Of a DNA stretch of 64,000 nt, positions 59,717 to 64,000 are shown piece after piece. A program made the translations under genes and the position numbers. Position 1 is the stretch's first letter. Each line of letters begins with the position of its first letter. The notes below the pieces were generated by a model, which was not told where the DNA came from, ran no database searches, and worked only from the letters and a program-made list of their open reading frames with translations. Origin of the DNA: Saprospiraceae bacterium (GTDB taxonomy: Bacteria; Bacteroidota; Bacteroidia; Chitinophagales; Saprospiraceae); assembly GCA_013001975.1 (NCBI GenBank), contig JABDKX010000162.1, positions 1-64,000 on the forward strand, written 5' to 3'.

Positions 59717-62700
59717 TTATTTCGCAACAACCACTTTCTTAATATTAACTTTGTCTTGAGATCTGACTTCAACTAAGTAAATTCCATTTGCAATAGTACT
59801 CAAATCAATAGTTTGAGATACCGTTTTAGAATTTGTGTTATAAGACTTCAATAATTTCCCATCTAAAGAAACCATGCTGATCTTCAATTGTGCTTTAACT
59901 TTTAAATCAACATTTACATTTAGATAATCCACTGCTGGATTAGGTGAAACGTTGAATGAATTAATTATAGAAATTTCATTCACATTTGTTGTTCCTGTCA
60001 CAGTGTATAATTCTTCAACAGTACATCCATTACCATCAACAATTGTTGCTAAGTAATCACCTTGAGGTAAACCAGTCAGATCAGTTCCAGTGCTGCCATT
60101 ATCCCATGTTACTTCATATGTACCAGTACCTCCAACTATACTTAAGTTGATACTGCCTTCACTAACACTAGCTTGACTATTGACAACTGTTGCATTTACT
60201 TCTATTGCATCAGGCTCAGTTATGACAACTTCGTTTGTCACCGTTTCGCCTGCTGCATCTGTAATCATTATTTGATAAGCTCCTGGACCTAAATTAGATA
60301 AGTTTGTACCAGTATAATTTGCACCTCCTGGTCCTTGCCAGTCGTATTCATACCCTGGAACACCGCCGCCAACACCAACTTGAATACTTGCATCATTGGC
60401 ACCAAAACAAGAAACATCAGTTGATGCTGTTGTTACTTGTATAGGTGTAGTAGCCAATACTTCTTCTTCATGTGTTGTCGTTCCACAATCATTTGTACTT
60501 GCTAGATTTACTTTATAGAATCCAGGGTTTGCATAAGTATGAACCGGATTGGCTTCTGTTGATGTATTTCCATCGCCAAAGTCCCATAATCTTGATTTAA
60601 CATCACCTTCAGTCATGTCATTGAATGTGAAAGTATACTCAGCTGTCATGTATGCGTAATCAGCAATTGGTAATTCATCCAAATTCGCTTCTACAGTCAC
60701 AGATTCCATAACAGTACATCCGAAGATATTGGTCGCAACTGCTGTATATTCTCCTGGCTGATCAACAACTAATTCAGTATTGATTCCAAGTACTTCACCA
60801 TTTTCATTTACCCATTCAACAGATATACTCATATCAGTTGAATAAGTTAATGTGCTCGTTTCATTTGTACAATCCAAAATTGTAGGATTATCAATAAGGT
60901 CTATTGAAGGAAGCTCTACCATTTGAGTTACAAATGAATCAGAACTCTGACATCCTGTTGTATTATTTGTGATCATTACAGTTATGTCTGAAGATGTATT
61001 TAAATCAACACATTCACCAGAAAATGTAACACCATCAATTTCCCAAGATATATTATGGTTGCTTGAATTATCTAAGCAAATAGTTGTCATATTGCCAGCG
61101 CAAAACATTAAATCTCCAGACACATCAACTTGAGGCGCTTCAAATGCAGTTGTTTGAACAACATCAGAAACTTCACATCCAGTTATATCATTTGTCAAGT
61201 AAACTTCAACTTCTGCAGATTCCATGATTTCAATTGAAAAGTCATTACTCACTGTAACACCATTTACAACCCATGTTGGTGTTTCATCAGGGTTTTGTGT
61301 TACAGTCAACGTAGTGGAAGAACCATCACAGAAATCAGTATCTCCAGATAATTCTAATTCTGGAAGATCTTCAGATTCAATCATAATTGAAGCTGACTCA
61401 CTACAACCACTGTACATATTGTCTATTGTTAACGTATACATACCTGCAGCACTTACTTCAATGTCAGGAGAGTTTATCGGAGATTCAATCACGCCATCTG
61501 CTGTCGTCCAAGTATAAACCGTTGAAGAATCAGCAGTTGATCCTTGAGAAGAAATCATACTTGTCACATTGTTACAATCAATATTGCCAGATGAACTAAC
61601 AACAGCTGTAGGCACACTGAAATCTTCAGTAACCATCACAGAAGACATTGTTTCACATCCAGTTGTTGCGTCATATACAGACAGTGTATACAAACCTGCA
61701 GAATCAACCTGAACTTGAGAACCAGAACCAACAAAGACATCAGTCGGATCATACCAGTTATAGGTAATATTCGGCCCTGAAGAAGAATTGCTTGCGTCTA
61801 CATATACAGTATCCACGACACAACTAAATGAGCCTATTGCTTGTGACATTGCTGTAGGAGAATTAGTCTCCGCTATTTCAAATCTTGGCACATATGCTTC
61901 GCAACCATTTGCATCTATAATAGTCGGTTCATATTCACCTGGTTCAAGTGTTACATATTCGTCAAATGATTCAAAATCATCAAACTGATATAACATCGGC
62001 CAAGTACCGCCTTCAACAAAAAATTCTACTGATCCTAATGCTTGATCTTCACAATCAGGATTAAAAACTTCATATTCGAATTCCAATTCTTCAGGTTCTT
62101 CTAATTCAAATTCTAATTCATACTCACATCCCGTGCCTATGTCAGTAACAACGACTTCATAATCACCAGCAGGAACATTCATTAACATTGGGGTATCGTC
62201 ACCAGTTGACCATTCATATTCGAAATCTTCTGATCCACCACTTGCATCAACTTCAATCATACCATCTGATCCATTAGCACATGAAACATTAGCTAAATCA
62301 ACCAGCTCAACATCAGCACCATTATTATATTCAATTTCAATAGGACCTTTTACTACTTCGTAGTTGTTGTCATCGGTCATTGTAACTGAATAGAAACCAG
62401 GTTCTATGTTATAAAGGTTTTGTGTCGTTGCGCCATTAGACCATTCGTATTCAACTGTTCCTTCTCCACCAGCTTGGTTGGTTTGAATAAATGAAGTTGT
62501 ACAATCTTCTTCATTGACATCAAATGTTGTATTGTGCATTTGAAAGGAGTGTGCAGTCCAAGATTCCCACTCATTAAAACTGGCTTGACCAATCTCATAG
62601 ATTTCTCCATTTGGAGCTACACCGTATAAAGTTGGATAATAATTAATTTGGAAATCGCCATTTACTGTCGCTGCATCACCAGCTTCAGGATTTAAAATTG

Positions 62701-63070
62701 GATAATCAACACCAGCTGTCCAGTCTCCAATTGATCCTCCAGAACATCCAGATGGCCCATAAATACAAGGTTGGGTCGTACCTGGATCAGCTTCAATCAT
62801 GAAAACCATGACCTTATCTTCTCCTCCGGGACCAAAATCTCCGTAAATATTTTCTAAAATTCCGGTTTGATGATAATTCCAACATGGACCACACCATGTA
62901 GCTGAAAAGTCAAGTATTACTGAGTATCCATCGTCTAGATAGTCATATAATTGGTGGTCTTCTCCGTTTATATCTTCTAAATTGAAATCTGGAGCTATTT
63001 GACCATCGGGAATTTGGGAAAAAAGGTTTAAGGAACAAAAAAGGGTAAAGAATAAAAGTATTTTTCGCAT
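59717..63070 (-). CDS. T9SS-secreted multidomain protein: thioredoxin fold, SprB-like repeats, PKD domain, type A sorting domain
   Basis: A 1117-residue exported protein. The signal peptide (1-19) is followed by a redoxin/TlpA-like domain (about 22-180) with an intact active site FSATWCGPCWNYH (Cys 60 and Cys 63). Then come SprB-like repeats (SCANGSDGMIEVDASGG region and the next, about 195-400), a series of short Ig-like beta domains with paired cysteines (about 410-800), and a PKD domain with SRLWDFGDGNTSTEANPVHTY (about 810-870). Two more SprB repeats (SCFGANDASIQVGVGG and following) lead to a type A C-terminal sorting domain (FNVSPNPAVDYLNVNV to YLVEVRSQDKVNIKKVVVAK). It lies 33 bases downstream of ffh. 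Confidence 0.9.
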   Translation of the reverse strand: MRKILLFFTLFCSLNLFSQIPDGQIAPDFNLEDINGEDHQLYDYLDDGYSVILDFSATWCGPCWNYHQTGILENIYGDFGPGGEDKVMVFMIEADPGTTQPCIYGPSGCSGGSIGDWTAGVDYPILNPEAGDAATVNGDFQINYYPTLYGVAPNGEIYEIGQASFNEWESWTAHSFQMHNTTFDVNEEDCTTSFIQTNQAGGEGTVEYEWSNGATTQNLYNIEPGFYSVTMTDDNNYEVVKGPIEIEYNNGADVELVDLANVSCANGSDGMIEVDASGGSEDFEYEWSTGDDTPMLMNVPAGDYEVVVTDIGTGCEYELEFELEEPEELEFEYEVFNPDCEDQALGSVEFFVEGGTWPMLYQFDDFESFDEYVTLEPGEYEPTIIDANGCEAYVPRFEIAETNSPTAMSQAIGSFSCVVDTVYVDASNSSSGPNITYNWYDPTDVFVGSGSQVQVDSAGLYTLSVYDATTGCETMSSVMVTEDFSVPTAVVSSSGNIDCNNVTSMISSQGSTADSSTVYTWTTADGVIESPINSPDIEVSAAGMYTLTIDNMYSGCSESASIMIESEDLPELELSGDTDFCDGSSTTLTVTQNPDETPTWVVNGVTVSNDFSIEIMESAEVEVYLTNDITGCEVSDVVQTTAFEAPQVDVSGDLMFCAGNMTTICLDNSSNHNISWEIDGVTFSGECVDLNTSSDITVMITNNTTGCQSSDSFVTQMVELPSIDLIDNPTILDCTNETSTLTYSTDMSISVEWVNENGEVLGINTELVVDQPGEYTAVATNIFGCTVMESVTVEANLDELPIADYAYMTAEYTFTFNDMTEGDVKSRLWDFGDGNTSTEANPVHTYANPGFYKVNLASTNDCGTTTHEEEVLATTPIQVTTASTDVSCFGANDASIQVGVGGGVPGYEYDWQGPGGANYTGTNLSNLGPGAYQIMITDAAGETVTNEVVITEPDAIEVNATVVNSQASVSEGSINLSIVGGTGTYEVTWDNGSTGTDLTGLPQGDYLATIVDGNGCTVEELYTVTGTTNVNEISIINSFNVSPNPAVDYLNVNVDLKVKAQLKISMVSLDGKLLKSYNTNSKTVSQTIDLSTIANGIYLVEVRSQDKVNIKKVVVAK

Positions 63071-63103
63071 TGGATTGATTTTATTCTCCGAAAATAGTAA
63101 AAA

Positions 63104-64000
63104 TCAATTTAATCCACGGAAATTTTTCATTCCTCCCATCATTTGTTGCATTCCTTTTCCTTTTGACATCATGTGCATCATCTTTCGCATTTGGTCAAAT
63201 TGCTTGATAAACATGTTAATTTCATGGATATTTTTTCCCGAACCTTTAGCAATTCTTTTCTTCCTGCTCATGTTTAAAAGCTCCGGATTTGAACGTTCTT
63301 GAGGTGTCATTGACAATATTATGGCCTCAACTTTTGAAAAAGCATTATCATCGATATCAAGATTTTTAAGTTTTCCCATACCTGGAATCATGCCAAGCAA
63401 AGATTTGATATCACCCATTTTACGAATTTGATTTAATTGACCAAGAAAGTCATTAAAGTCAAATTTGTTTTTCTTGATCTTTTTCTCTAATCGTTTGGCT
63501 TCTTTCTCATCAAATTGATCTTGGGCTTTTTCAACAAATGAAACGATGTCACCCATTCCAAGAATTCTTTGAGCCATTCTATCGGGATGAAATACGTCCA
63601 ATGCTTCCATTGTTTCTCCAGTTGAAACAAATTTGATCGGTTTACCTACAGTATATTTAACTGACAAAGCAGCTCCACCTCTTGTATCGCCGTCTAACTT
63701 GGTTAATACGACTCCATCATAATCGATCTTTTCATTGAAGGCAGCTGCTGTATTGACAGCATCTTGACCTGTCATTGAATCAACAACAAAAAGCGTTTCT
63801 GTTGGTGTAATTGCATTTTTAATACCCTCAATCTCGTTCATCATCGCCTCATCAACTGATAAACGACCTGCTGTATCGACAATAACGACGTTAAATTGAT
63901 TTTGCTTAGCATAGACAACTGCGTTTTCAGCAATCTCTATTGGGTTTTTATTTTCAGGTTCTTTATAAATTTCAACACCAACTTGCTCAGATAATACTGT
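63104..64000 (-). CDS. ffh: Signal recognition particle protein Ffh (C-terminal part, cut by window edge)
   Basis: GTPase subunit of the signal recognition particle, which targets inner-membrane proteins. The track shows only 63104-63844, from an internal Met; the frame stays open to the window edge. That added part contains NVVIVDTAGRLSVDEAMMNEI (G3), and the rest has VVLTKLDGDTRGGAAL (G4), the GxGD loop ILGMGDIVSFVEKA and the methionine-rich M domain (SRKKRIAKGSGKNIHEINMFIKQF, MHMMSKGKGMQQMM). The N-terminal NG part lies outside the window. The T9SS protein gene follows after 33 bases. Confidence 0.95.
   Translation of the reverse strand, partial: TVLSEQVGVEIYKEPENKNPIEIAENAVVYAKQNQFNVVIVDTAGRLSVDEAMMNEIEGIKNAITPTETLFVVDSMTGQDAVNTAAAFNEKIDYDGVVLTKLDGDTRGGAALSVKYTVGKPIKFVSTGETMEALDVFHPDRMAQRILGMGDIVSFVEKAQDQFDEKEAKRLEKKIKKNKFDFNDFLGQLNQIRKMGDIKSLLGMIPGMGKLKNLDIDDNAFSKVEAIILSMTPQERSNPELLNMSRKKRIAKGSGKNIHEINMFIKQFDQMRKMMHMMSKGKGMQQMMGGMKNFRGLN

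Noticed and set aside
1-64000. CRISPR array, tRNA/rRNA, prophage, insertion sequence or defence island
   Set aside because: I looked for regular repeat-spacer patterns, cloverleaf sequences, transposase motifs and inverted ends and saw none; gaps between genes are short and occupied by promoters or terminators.

Overview
AT-rich chromosomal DNA from a Bacteroidota bacterium. The taxon call rests on gliding-motility genes gldA-gldF-gldG, two giant secreted proteins with SprB-type repeats and type A C-terminal sorting domains of the type IX secretion system (T9SS), the ftsX-DUF3098-uppP-truB gene order, promoters of the TTG...TAnnTTTG type, and the near absence of Shine-Dalgarno sites. A Saprospiria-like or neighbouring marine lineage is my inference; no rRNA gene is present. 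Coding density is high, and I see no tRNA, rRNA, CRISPR array, prophage or insertion sequence. The only gene-free stretch over 300 bases is 56314-56626, which holds the rpsP promoter and leader and probably the unannotated N-terminus of MutS.

Layout. 1-5 kb: partial yggS, deoxynucleoside kinase, gatC, an ABC ATPase, a PduO-type cobalamin adenosyltransferase, a compact 7TM-HD phosphohydrolase and a DUF6580 membrane protein. 5-10 kb: three proteases (CPBP, M1, S8). 10-19 kb: recQ, a glycosyltransferase, an S9 oligopeptidase lipoprotein and smc. 19-25 kb: a beta-barrel protein, engB, a PlsB-like acyltransferase, a DEDDh exonuclease, a DUF4412 protein, a homologue of tRNA-queuosine mannosyltransferase and a small lipoprotein. 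25-31 kb: an unrecognised helical two-gene unit, an LEA-like protein, and an ECF sigma / membrane-anchored beta-barrel / lipoprotein operon. 31-38 kb: a MazG-like NTP pyrophosphohydrolase, a glycosyltransferase, lolD-like and MFS genes, DASH cryptochrome, and a four-gene lipoprotein-SCO-cytochrome c-SRPBCC operon.

38-44 kb: a long minus-strand run ftsX-DUF3098-uppP-truB-gldA-gldF-gldG joins cell division, undecaprenyl recycling, tRNA modification and gliding. 44-53 kb: a secreted beta-sandwich protein, a glycerophosphodiesterase, a lipoprotein, leuS and a 1333-residue SprB-repeat protein. 53-64 kb: an EI24 membrane protein, an unknown helical protein, ribosomal protein S16 with a long repeat-containing tail ending in a helix-hairpin-helix domain, mutS, a GNAT enzyme, a 1117-residue T9SS cargo that begins with a thioredoxin fold, and the 3' part of ffh.

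Most of the window is conserved housekeeping and envelope biology. The best candidates for under-described biology are the sigma/barrel/lipoprotein operon, the thioredoxin-SprB fusion, the S16-HhH fusion, the QTMAN-like glycosyltransferase, the reduced-sensor 7TM-HD protein and the unknown pair at 25.3-27.0 kb. Domain calls come from reading the translations, without database searches.
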